Positions 1-4,943 of a stretch of 6,555 nucleotides of DNA are shown piece by piece; the stretch's first letter is position 1, and the number at the start of each line of letters is the position of its first letter. The stretch comes from Clostridia bacterium (GTDB lineage: Bacteria > Bacillota > Clostridia > Christensenellales > Borkfalkiaceae): NCBI GenBank assembly GCA_900771345.1, contig CAAGNQ010000052.1, positions 1 through 6,555 of the forward strand. The letters run 5' to 3'. The notes under the pieces are model-generated. The model saw only the letters and a program-made list of their open reading frames with translations, had not been told where the DNA came from and did not search any database. The translations under genes and the position numbers were made by a program.

Positions 1-20
1 ACCTACCCATATAAAATTTT

Positions 21-96
21 TGGAGCTGGCGATGGGACTCGAACCCGCAACCTGCTGATTACAAATCAGCTGCTCTGCCAGTTGAGCTACACCAGC
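21..96 (-). tRNA. tRNA-Thr, anticodon UGU
   Basis: Read on the minus strand this gives a 76-base cloverleaf. The acceptor stem is GCTGGTG with CGCCAGC (one G-U pair), the discriminator is U, and CCA is encoded (plus strand 21-23). The anticodon stem GCTGA/TCAGC encloses the loop TTTGTAA, so the anticodon is UGU (plus strand 61-63), which reads ACA threonine codons. The T arm has the standard GGTTCGAGTCC core. It is the last of five tRNA genes in the minus-strand cluster, 8 bases after tRNA-Phe. Any terminator for the cluster lies to the left of the window. Confidence 0.97.
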
Positions 97-104
97 ATTT
101 TACT

Positions 105-180
105 TGGTGCCTCGGGGCGGAATCGAACCACCGACACAGGGATTTTCAGTCCCTTGCTCTACCTACTGAGCTACCGAGGC
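105..180 (-). tRNA. tRNA-Phe, anticodon GAA
   Basis: Minus-strand cloverleaf of 76 bases with acceptor stem GCCTCGG/CCGAGGC, discriminator A and encoded CCA (plus strand 105-107). The anticodon stem AGGGA/TCCCT encloses CTGAAAA, so the anticodon is GAA (plus strand 145-147), reading UUC and UUU. This tRNA is the expected effector of the T-box leader before pheS in this window: its 3' end ACCA is complementary to the UGGU of that T-box, and GAA pairs with a UUC specifier. Confidence 0.97.
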
Positions 181-198
181 ATACAAGTTTTTTCTTAT

Positions 199-229
199 GA
201 AAGTGCCTGTATTTACTACAAGCACTTTC
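199..229 (-). repeat. inverted repeat (hairpin) in tRNA-Asp/tRNA-Phe spacer
   Basis: GAAAGTGC at 199-206 is the exact reverse complement of GCACTTTC at 222-229. The helix can continue past one mismatch with four more pairs (208-211 with 217-220), leaving a 5-base loop. It sits in the longest spacer of the cluster. On the transcribed (minus) strand it is followed by an A-rich, not U-rich, stretch, so it does not look like an intrinsic terminator. It may be an RNA-processing or spacer structure; the function is not known. Confidence 0.55.
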
Positions 230-232
230 TTT

Positions 233-309
233 TGGCGACCCGGAAGGGGCTCGAACCCTCGACCTCCAGCGTGACAGGCTGGCGTACTAACCAACTGTAC
301 TACCGGGCC
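233..309 (-). tRNA. tRNA-Asp, anticodon GUC
   Basis: Minus-strand cloverleaf of 77 bases. The acceptor stem is GGCCCGG/CCGGGTC with one G-U pair, the discriminator is G (expected for bacterial tRNA-Asp), and CCA is encoded (plus strand 233-235). The anticodon stem CCAGC/GCTGG encloses CTGTCAC, so the anticodon is GUC (plus strand 273-275), reading GAC and GAU. Confidence 0.97.
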
Positions 310-333
310 AAATATATCATCTATTAAGTTAAA

Positions 334-410
334 TGGTGGGCCTTCACGGACTCGAACCGCGGACCAATCGGTTATGAGCCGACCGCTCTAACCTACTGAG
401 CTAAAGGCCC
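334..410 (-). tRNA. tRNA with CAU anticodon: elongator Met or Ile2
   Basis: Minus-strand cloverleaf of 77 bases with a fully paired acceptor stem GGGCCTT/AAGGCCC, discriminator A and encoded CCA (plus strand 334-336). The anticodon stem GTCGG/CCGAT encloses CTCATAA, so the anticodon is CAU (plus strand 374-376). It is not the initiator: the first acceptor pair is a normal G-C, and the anticodon stem lacks the three consecutive G-C pairs of initiator tRNAs. A CAU anticodon can belong to elongator Met or to the tRNA-Ile whose C34 is changed to lysidine by TilS. By eye these cannot be told apart here. Confidence 0.93.
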
Positions 411-452
411 TCAAATTGCGTTCGAACATCATCTATGGAGATGTTTAAGAAA

Positions 453-528
453 TGGTCGGGGTGAAGAGACTCGAACTCCCGACCCCATGGTCCCAAACCA
501 CGTGCGCTACCAACTGCGCTACACCCCG
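453..528 (-). tRNA. tRNA-Pro, anticodon UGG
   Basis: Minus-strand cloverleaf of 76 bases. The acceptor stem is CGGGGTG/CACCCCG; a C1-G72 first pair is typical of tRNA-Pro. The discriminator is A and CCA is encoded (plus strand 453-455). The anticodon stem CGTGG/CCATG encloses TTTGGGA, so the anticodon is UGG (plus strand 493-495), reading CCA and other proline codons by wobble. It is the first gene of the cluster, about 14 bases downstream of the predicted transcription start. Confidence 0.97.
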
Positions 529-548
529 CTCACTCACGACGCCTTAAT

Positions 549-577
549 ATCTTATAATAAAAAGAGAAGAATGTCAA
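549..577 (-). promoter_or_regulatory. sigma-A promoter of the tRNA cluster
   Basis: On the minus strand there is a perfect -35 TTGACA (plus 572-577) followed after 17 bases by TAAGAT (plus 549-554, four of six bases of TATAAT). A second -10 candidate, TATAAG, lies 2 bases nearer at 15-base spacing. The DNA upstream on that strand is A/T-rich and could act as an UP element. The predicted start near 541-543 would give a very short leader before tRNA-Pro. The -35 and the placement are convincing; the exact -10 is not. Confidence 0.65.
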
Positions 578-721
578 CAAAAATTCACTAGTTTTTATAA
601 ATTTTTTCTATGAATTTCGATTTTTTTTATTTTTATCAATTTTGACAAAAATTTACTTGATTTTACTTTTATTCCTAAAATTATATTTACGATAAATGAT
701 AGACTAAAACACGAAAGTTAT

Positions 722-729
722 GAGGTGAT
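722..729 (+). promoter_or_regulatory. ribosome binding site fixing the spoIIAA start
   Basis: GAGGTGAT is an eight-base match to the anti-Shine-Dalgarno target. GTG at 725 and ATG at 728 lie inside it and cannot use it as start codons. ATG 734 is 8 bases after the GAGG core and is the natural start. Confidence 0.8.
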
Positions 730-733
730 GCTT

Positions 734-1042
734 ATGGATATTAAGTACAAAAAGACTGACAAAAACCTTATATTATACGTTTACGGCGAATTAGACGAAT
801 GCTCGGCTTCCAATGCAAGGATTATTATGGATAAGGTTATAAGTGAAAATTTTGGCGTCAGCAAAACAATTTTTGACCTTTCAGGTCTTACTTTTATGGA
901 TAGCACGGGGATAGGGCTGTTAATAGGAAGATATAAGAAGTTAAAACAGTTTAATATACCGGCATACATATCGGGGGCAAACGTTAACACTGAAAAAGTT
1001 ATTGAGCTTGCTGGTTTATATAAGATTATGCCCAAATATTGA
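734..1042 (+). CDS. spoIIAA: SpoIIAA, anti-sigma-F factor antagonist
   Basis: This STAS-domain protein of 102 residues binds the anti-sigma factor SpoIIAB and frees sigma-F in the forespore. It is inactive when SpoIIAB phosphorylates it on one serine, and is reactivated by the phosphatase SpoIIE (not in this window). The phosphorylation motif is clear: DLSGLTFMDSTGIG, with Ser57 corresponding to the known Ser58 of Bacillus subtilis. The N-terminal beta strand and GELDECSA match the usual GxLD segment of the family. An upstream GTG (725) and ATG (728) are in frame but overlap the ribosome binding site, so ATG 734 is preferred. Twelve bases separate it from spoIIAB, and the order AA-AB-sigF is the conserved sporulation operon. 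The 205-base gap before it holds no clear promoter on the plus strand: a lone TTGACA at 642-647 has no good -10, and there is no sigma-H-type AGGA/GAAT pair. Confidence 0.95.
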   Translation: MDIKYKKTDKNLILYVYGELDECSASNARIIMDKVISENFGVSKTIFDLSGLTFMDSTGIGLLIGRYKKLKQFNIPAYISGANVNTEKVIELAGLYKIMPKY

Positions 1043-1054
1043 TAGGAGAATTAT

Positions 1055-1483
1055 ATGATTAAAAATAGAATGAAACTTAGTTTTTTATCTCTTTCTGAAA
1101 ACGAATCATTTGCTAGAAGTGTCGTGGCTTGTTTTTCGCTGAAGTTAAATCCAAGCGTTGCACAGATTAACGATTTAAAAACGGCTGTTAGCGAAGCTGT
1201 TACAAACGCAATTGTGCACGGATATTCTGAGAATGAAGGAGAAATCGTTCTTGAATGCTTGATTGATGACCAAACTATACATATAAATGTTTTTGATAAT
1301 GGTGTTGGAATTGATAACGTTGACGAGGCTTTGGAACCTTTTTACACTACAAAACCCGAAGATGAGCGTTCTGGTATGGGATTTACAATTATGAAAAGTT
1401 TTATGGACGACGTAAGGGTAGAGTCAAAGATAGGAGAGGGCACAAAAATTTATATGACTAAAAAGATTATTTCCAACGCGTAA
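1055..1483 (+). CDS. spoIIAB: SpoIIAB, anti-sigma-F factor and serine kinase
   Basis: SpoIIAB holds sigma-F inactive in an ATP-bound complex and phosphorylates SpoIIAA. The 142 residues form a single GHKL-type ATPase domain of normal length. Visible motifs are the N box, with Glu47 (catalytic base) and Asn51 (magnesium ligand) in SEAVTNAIVHGY; the G1 box FDNGVGI, with Asp81 contacting adenine; the ATP-lid segment EPFYTTKPEDERSGMGF, with the G2 box at 105-110; and a final GEGT. Arg21 corresponds to the conserved arginine used in partner binding. AGGAG at 1044-1048, 6 bases before ATG 1055, supports the start. The gene follows spoIIAA by 12 bases and precedes sigF by 9, so co-translation in near-equal amounts is expected. 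Confidence 0.96.
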   Translation: MIKNRMKLSFLSLSENESFARSVVACFSLKLNPSVAQINDLKTAVSEAVTNAIVHGYSENEGEIVLECLIDDQTIHINVFDNGVGIDNVDEALEPFYTTKPEDERSGMGFTIMKSFMDDVRVESKIGEGTKIYMTKKIISNA

Positions 1484-1492
1484 AGGGTTAAT

Positions 1493-2209
1493 ATGCTTAA
1501 TCAAGAAGAATTACTTGATTACATAAGAAAAGCAAAGCGAGGTGACGACCACGCTAAAGAAAAAATATTTAATGAAAACGAGCCACTTATTAAAAGTATT
1601 ATACGCCGTTTTAGAAATAAAGGTGTTGAATATGACGACTTGTACCAAATTGCGAGTATGGGTTTCTTAAAGGCAATAAATAATTTTGACGAATGTTTTG
1701 GCGTAAAGTTTTCCACTTATACTGTACCTATGGTTATCGGAGAAATAAAAAGATATATGCGCGATAACGGTGCGATTAAAGTTTCAAGAAATATTAAAAT
1801 ACTAGCAAACAAAATGAATCGTTTTATTGATAGTTATTCAAGCGTTAACGGGGATTCTCCGTCAATTGAACTTTTATCCAAAGAATTTGGGATAACTCAA
1901 GAAGATGTAGTTATTGCTCTTGACAGCAGTAAAATGCCGTTATCATTGTTTGATAAATTTGAGGACGAGGATGAAGGTCAGGAACTTATTGAAAAAATTC
2001 CATATTCTGATAATGAGGAAAACACTCTAAATAAAATTCATTTGTCTAACATTATTGAAACGCTATGCGATAGGGATAAAAAATTAATAATTCTTAGATA
2101 CTTTAGAGATAAAACACAAAGCGAAGTGGCTGAAAATCTAGGCGTATCGCAAGTTCAGGTTTCAAGACTAGAGAATAAGATTATAGAAAAAATTAGAAAA
2201 AAGTTTTAA
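1493..2209 (+). CDS. sigF: RNA polymerase sigma-F factor (SpoIIAC)
   Basis: This is the first compartment-specific sporulation sigma factor, active in the forespore after septation. The 238 residues show the sigma-70 group 3 layout: region 2 at about 24-94, including YDDLYQIASMGFLKAINNFD (core binding, 2.2) and FSTYTVPMVIGEIKRYMRDNG (-10 melting and recognition, 2.3-2.4); a region 3 linker at about 98-150; and region 4 at about 185-236, with the helix-turn-helix at 208-228 (TQSEVAENLGVSQVQVSRLE) for the -35. There is no pro-sequence, as expected for sigma-F and unlike sigma-E or sigma-K. Sigma-G is the closest relative and shares the VSQVQVSR signature; the position directly after spoIIAA-spoIIAB makes sigma-F the clear choice. 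AAAGGG at 1482-1487, 5 bases before ATG 1493, is a modest ribosome binding site. A terminator follows the stop codon within 10 bases. Confidence 0.95.
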   Translation: MLNQEELLDYIRKAKRGDDHAKEKIFNENEPLIKSIIRRFRNKGVEYDDLYQIASMGFLKAINNFDECFGVKFSTYTVPMVIGEIKRYMRDNGAIKVSRNIKILANKMNRFIDSYSSVNGDSPSIELLSKEFGITQEDVVIALDSSKMPLSLFDKFEDEDEGQELIEKIPYSDNEENTLNKIHLSNIIETLCDRDKKLIILRYFRDKTQSEVAENLGVSQVQVSRLENKIIEKIRKKF

Positions 2210-2217
2210 AAATTAAC

Positions 2218-2247
2218 AAACGGTACTTTGTGCCGTTTATTTTTTTT
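2218..2247 (+). terminator. intrinsic terminator of the spoIIA operon
   Basis: A nine-pair stem, AAACGGTAC (2218-2226) with GTGCCGTTT (2230-2238), has one G-U pair and a TTT loop. It is followed by A and then eight T residues (2240-2247). It begins 8 bases after the sigF stop codon. Confidence 0.9.
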
Positions 2248-2276
2248 GCATATATTTTTTTTTAATACTCATATTA
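2248..2276 (+). promoter_or_regulatory. sigma-G (forespore) promoter of the spoVA operon
   Basis: GCATA (2248-2252), 17 bases, then CATATTA (2270-2276). This fits the Bacillus sigma-G consensus (GHATR, 17-18 bases, CATNHTA) at every defined position. The sigma-F -10 begins with GG, which is absent here (AC instead), so sigma-G is the better reading. The known dependence of spoVA on sigma-G in Bacillus supports it. The -35 directly abuts the T tract of the spoIIA terminator. The transcription start is expected near 2282-2284. Confidence 0.75.
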
Positions 2277-2281
2277 AAAAT

Positions 2282-2374
2282 ATGAAAAGACCAAACGATA
2301 AAGAAACACTATCAACAACGGATGAAAGAGAAATTCTAATAAAAAAATTTACAAAGAAGGAGTGGCAAAAATGA
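2282..2374 (+). CDS. possible 30-residue leader ORF before spoVAC (doubtful)
   Basis: ATG at 2282 opens a 30-residue frame (MKRPNDKETL to KKEWQK) whose TGA overlaps the spoVAC ATG as ATGA, an arrangement typical of translational coupling. The product would be hydrophilic and strongly charged, with no membrane segment or recognised family. There is no Shine-Dalgarno before its ATG, and the predicted sigma-G transcription start falls on or next to that ATG. It could therefore only be translated as a leaderless message, or from read-through transcripts of the spoIIA operon. It may simply be the 5' untranslated region of spoVAC. Confidence 0.25.
   Translation: MKRPNDKETLSTTDEREILIKKFTKKEWQK
2359..2362 (+). 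promoter_or_regulatory. ribosome binding site fixing the spoVAC start
   Basis: GGAG, within AGAAGGAG, lies 8 bases before ATG 2371. The in-frame GTG at 2362 overlaps this site and is not a credible start. Confidence 0.8.
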
Positions 2375-2832
2375 AAACTTCAAACGATTGCGTAAATACC
2401 AACTATCTAGAATACGTTAAAGCCATTTCCCCAAAAACAAAACAGAAACGAACGTTATTTCACGCATTTTGGGTTGGAGGATTAATATGTTCTATAGGTC
2501 AATCTTTTAGATATTTACTACAGTATAGTTTAGGACTGTCGGGTGATGAACTTTCCGGTTACGTTTCGATGATAATGATTTTTTTAGGAGCATTTCTGAC
2601 AGGGCTAGGAGTTTACGATAGAATAGGAAAGTATGCTGGTGGTGGGTCGATTGTTCCAATAACAGGATTTGCAAATTCTGTAGTATCTCCCGCTATGGAA
2701 TTTAAGACCGAAGGCTACGTATATGGCACGGCTGCAAAAATGTTTGTAGTTGCAGGGCCTATCATAGTATTTGGAATTGCAAGCAGTGTTTTAGTAGGTC
2801 TAATTTATTTTATAGGATATAGAATTTTTTAA
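2371..2832 (+). CDS. spoVAC: SpoVAC, stage V sporulation membrane protein
   Basis: SpoVAC is a forespore inner-membrane subunit of the SpoVA complex, which moves dipicolinic acid (with calcium) into the developing spore and out during germination; in Bacillus it has been reported to behave as a mechanosensitive channel. From ATG 2371 it has 153 residues, about the family length. Hydrophobic segments lie at about 30-50, 64-82 and 122-148. Family signatures are GGLICSIGQ (36-44) and the glycine-rich GGSIVPITGF (91-100), both echoed in SpoVAE. The cytoplasmic N-terminus contains the YLEYVKAISPKTK segment usual for SpoVAC. It is the first confident gene after the sigma-G promoter, and its stop overlaps the spoVAD start by one base (TAATG). 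Genes for SpoVAA and SpoVAB, present in Bacillus, are absent, as in many Clostridia. Confidence 0.95.
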   Translation: MKTSNDCVNTNYLEYVKAISPKTKQKRTLFHAFWVGGLICSIGQSFRYLLQYSLGLSGDELSGYVSMIMIFLGAFLTGLGVYDRIGKYAGGGSIVPITGFANSVVSPAMEFKTEGYVYGTAAKMFVVAGPIIVFGIASSVLVGLIYFIGYRIF

Positions 2833-3821
2833 TGAGAAGAACGATTATTTTTAAAAACAAGCCTGTTATTATAGGCACTTCAACTATTGCAGGGCCAAAA
2901 GAGTCCGAGGGAAGCATCGCTAAATATATTGAAACAAAACTAAAAGATGATATGTATGATGAAGAGACATTTGAAAAAGCAGAAAGTAGAATGCTTTTTA
3001 CTGCAATAAAAAATAGCATCATAAACGCAGGTAAAGAGCAAAAGGATATTGATGCAATTATTGCAGGTGACCTCCTTAATCAAATTATAGCATCAACGTT
3101 TGCTGCAAGGAATTTTGGAACGGGATATTTAGGCATATATAATGCTTGCGCTACCTTTACTGAAGCATTAACGCTTGGCGCAACACTTGTTGACGGAGGA
3201 TATTTTGGTAGCGTTGTATGTGCCACGAGTAGCCATTTTTCATCTGCAGAAAGACAATATAGATATCCTTTAGAGTTAGGGTGCACACGACCACCTCAAT
3301 CACAATGGACTGTAACAGGAGCAGGCTCAACTGTCATATCAAACAAGGGGAAAGGACCAAAGATTATGTCTGCCACAATAGGGAAAGTTGTCGATTATGG
3401 CGTTACTGACGCTAACAATATGGGTGCAGCAATGGCTAGCGCTGCTTCTGATACGTTATTTACTCATTTTAAGGACACTTCCTTGTCGCCTGATGACTAT
3501 GATATTATTGCAACAGGTGATTTAGGTGCACTTGGCTCAAGAATTTTTAAGGACTTAATTTGGGAAAAGGGTTTCGATATAGAAAAACAACACGTAGATT
3601 GTGGGGAACTAATCTATTCAATTTGTGAAGACGAATATCAAGGTGGAAGTGGTGCAGGATGTAGTTCTGTAGTATTTAATTCCTATTTATATGATAAGCT
3701 AGCAAAAAAAGAATATAAAAAGATACTGTTAATTGCAACGGGTGCACTTTTGTCTTCAGTTTCTTCTCAACAAGGTGACAGTATACCCGGAATCGCACAC
3801 GCAGTTGCTATGGAGAGTTAA
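2832..3821 (+). CDS. spoVAD: SpoVAD, dipicolinic acid-binding spore protein
   Basis: SpoVAD is a soluble, thiolase-fold protein that sits on the forespore inner membrane with SpoVAC and SpoVAE and binds dipicolinic acid. The 329 residues compare with about 338 in Bacillus subtilis. The thiolase-like nucleophile region is IYNACATFTEAL, with Cys106. The most diagnostic stretch is SSHFSSAERQYRYPLELG (133-150), followed by RPPQSQWTVTGAGS (153-166). A later conserved block is DYDIIATGDLGALG, and the C-terminal part has QGGSGAGCSS. The fold is not expected to make this a working thiolase. The ATG overlaps the spoVAC stop (TAATG) and the ribosome binding site is poor, the nearest AGGA being over 10 bases upstream, so translation probably depends on coupling to spoVAC. 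It ends one base before the spoVAE start. Confidence 0.96.
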   Translation: MRRTIIFKNKPVIIGTSTIAGPKESEGSIAKYIETKLKDDMYDEETFEKAESRMLFTAIKNSIINAGKEQKDIDAIIAGDLLNQIIASTFAARNFGTGYLGIYNACATFTEALTLGATLVDGGYFGSVVCATSSHFSSAERQYRYPLELGCTRPPQSQWTVTGAGSTVISNKGKGPKIMSATIGKVVDYGVTDANNMGAAMASAASDTLFTHFKDTSLSPDDYDIIATGDLGALGSRIFKDLIWEKGFDIEKQHVDCGELIYSICEDEYQGGSGAGCSSVVFNSYLYDKLAKKEYKKILLIATGALLSSVSSQQGDSIPGIAHAVAMES

Positions 3822-3822
3822 A

Positions 3823-4197
3823 ATGTTTATTGAAATATTATTTATGTATCTAAAAGTATTCGTGGTAGGTGGGTTAATTTGTACAATAGCTCAAATACTT
3901 ATTAATTACACGAAGATTACGGCAGGGAAAATCCTAGTATATTTCTTACTGTCTGGTGTTTTACTACAAGCCGTTGGGTTATATCAACATCTAGTTGATT
4001 TTGCTGGTGCAGGCGCAACAGTTCCCATATCAGGCTTTGGATATCTTTTAGCAGACGGTGCAATGAAGGGCGCAAAGGAAAGTCTTTTTAAAGCGATTAC
4101 AGGAGGAATAACTGCTGCTGGAATGGGTATAACTGCCGCTATTATATTCGGATATATTTTTTCACTTTGTTTTAAATCAAGGTCTAAAATGAATTAG
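3823..4197 (+). CDS. spoVAE: SpoVAE (SpoVAEB-type) membrane protein
   Basis: Third subunit of the SpoVA dipicolinic acid channel, in the forespore inner membrane. From ATG 3823 it has 124 residues. GGAGAG at 3812-3817, 5 bases upstream, sets this start; an upstream in-frame ATG at 3733 lies inside spoVAD and is rejected. Hydrophobic segments are at about 8-28, 37-53 and 91-116. GGLICTIAQ (16-24) and GATVPISGF (64-72) match the corresponding motifs of SpoVAC, as expected for two members of one family (SpoVAC/SpoVAEB). The charged tail KSRSKMN is probably cytoplasmic. The AC-AD-AE operon is the minimal clostridial form. No terminator follows; the yunB-like gene starts 18 bases downstream in the same frame. 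Confidence 0.94.
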   Translation: MFIEILFMYLKVFVVGGLICTIAQILINYTKITAGKILVYFLLSGVLLQAVGLYQHLVDFAGAGATVPISGFGYLLADGAMKGAKESLFKAITGGITAAGMGITAAIIFGYIFSLCFKSRSKMN

Positions 4198-4215
4198 AAA
4201 AAAATAAAATATTGT

Positions 4216-4884
4216 ATGATAGAATGCTCATCTAATCGTATATGGTATAAAAAGAATAGAAAAAAAAGAAATCGTAGCAAATTTTTATTTGTATTTTTAA
4301 CACTCACTATTATTATAGGAGTGTTTTGTTATTATAAGTTTATAATAGTCGAAAACATTTATAAAATATGCTCTGACTATGCATATTCCTATTCAACGGA
4401 GGCAGTAAACAAAACTATAATTAAATCAGCAAATAATAACGTTAATTATGATGAACTTATAACCATAGAAAAAAACGCTCAAGGCGATATAGTTTTGATT
4501 AGCGCAAATTCGTATAAAATAAATTCACTAAGTCGAGAAATCTCTGACAAAACGCAAAGCAATATCAAAAACTCCTTAAAAAATGGAATTCCCATACCTA
4601 TTATGGCCTTTTCAGGAATAAATATTTTGTCTGGTTACGGTAAAAACGTTAACTTTAAATCAATATACGTTACGAGTGTAGATTGCAATTTTTTATCAAA
4701 TTTTTCAAGTGTCGGTATAAATCAAACACTGCATTCTATTTATATAAATGTATTGATAAAGGTTAATCTTGAGCTACCGTTTTCTAGTAAAATTCAAGAT
4801 TGTTCCACTAACGTGCTAATAACCGAAACGGTACTTATCGGAAAAGTACCTGAAATATATTTTAACGGCAGATTGTTTAATTAA
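4216..4884 (+). CDS. yunB: YunB-family sporulation protein
   Basis: The 222 residues begin with a basic stretch (YKKNRKKRNRSK, 11-22) and one membrane segment at about 23-45, so the bulk should lie outside the cytoplasm of the producing cell. The body matches the YunB family: a segment after the anchor with NYDELITIEKN (77-87), SLSREISDKTQ (104-114), the GIPIP turn (124-128), SGYG (139-142), GINQTLHSIYINV (167-179) and the closing IGKVPEIYF (208-216). In Bacillus subtilis yunB belongs to the mother-cell sigma-E regulon and is needed for normal sporulation; its biochemical role is unknown. The Bacillus protein is somewhat longer (about 250). No Shine-Dalgarno precedes ATG 4216, yet no other usable in-frame start exists before the membrane segment, and an in-frame stop (that of spoVAE) lies 18 bases upstream. 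Its place behind the forespore spoVA operon is unexpected. Confidence 0.85.
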   Translation: MIECSSNRIWYKKNRKKRNRSKFLFVFLTLTIIIGVFCYYKFIIVENIYKICSDYAYSYSTEAVNKTIIKSANNNVNYDELITIEKNAQGDIVLISANSYKINSLSREISDKTQSNIKNSLKNGIPIPIMAFSGINILSGYGKNVNFKSIYVTSVDCNFLSNFSSVGINQTLHSIYINVLIKVNLELPFSSKIQDCSTNVLITETVLIGKVPEIYFNGRLFN

Positions 4885-4908
4885 AAATTAATCATTATAA
4901 TTTTTTTC

Positions 4909-4937
4909 TTGACATTACCCTTTAAAATTAATATAAT
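4909..4937 (+). promoter_or_regulatory. consensus sigma-A promoter of pheST
   Basis: TTGACA (4909-4914), exactly 17 bases, TATAAT (4932-4937): both hexamers and the spacing are ideal. An A/T-rich tract lies just upstream. Transcription should start near 4944, giving a leader of about 240 bases before pheS. A maximally strong promoter is usual where a T-box attenuator sets the real output. Confidence 0.95.
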
Positions 4938-4943
4938 ATTATA

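Noticed and set aside
82..327. An 81-codon open reading frame on the plus strand.
   Set aside because: It runs antisense through tRNA-Thr, tRNA-Phe and tRNA-Asp, and its residues (for example SGRNRTTDTG and RKGLEPSTSS) are the familiar spurious translations of tRNA genes.
425..445. A small inverted repeat, AACATC with GATGTT, in the spacer between tRNA-Pro and the CAU tRNA.
   Set aside because: It has only six pairs with a nine-base loop and an alternative register; too weak to call a structure.
3733..3822. An upstream in-frame ATG that would lengthen SpoVAE by 30 residues.
   Set aside because: It lies wholly inside spoVAD, lacks a ribosome binding site, and the extension is unlike SpoVAE. 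ATG 3823 has GGAGAG at the right distance.
4207..4236. A sigma-E-like promoter before yunB: AAATATT, 15 bases, CATCTAAT.
   Set aside because: It matches 6 of 7 and 6 of 8 consensus positions, but transcription would start near 4243, downstream of the only usable yunB start codon (4216), so it could not express the intact gene.
4883..4907. An A/T-only inverted repeat after yunB (AAAAATTA with TAATTTTT) next to a T run.
   Set aside because: It has no G-C pairs and would be too weak for a confident intrinsic terminator; in such AT-rich DNA it is likely by chance. It may still slow polymerase.
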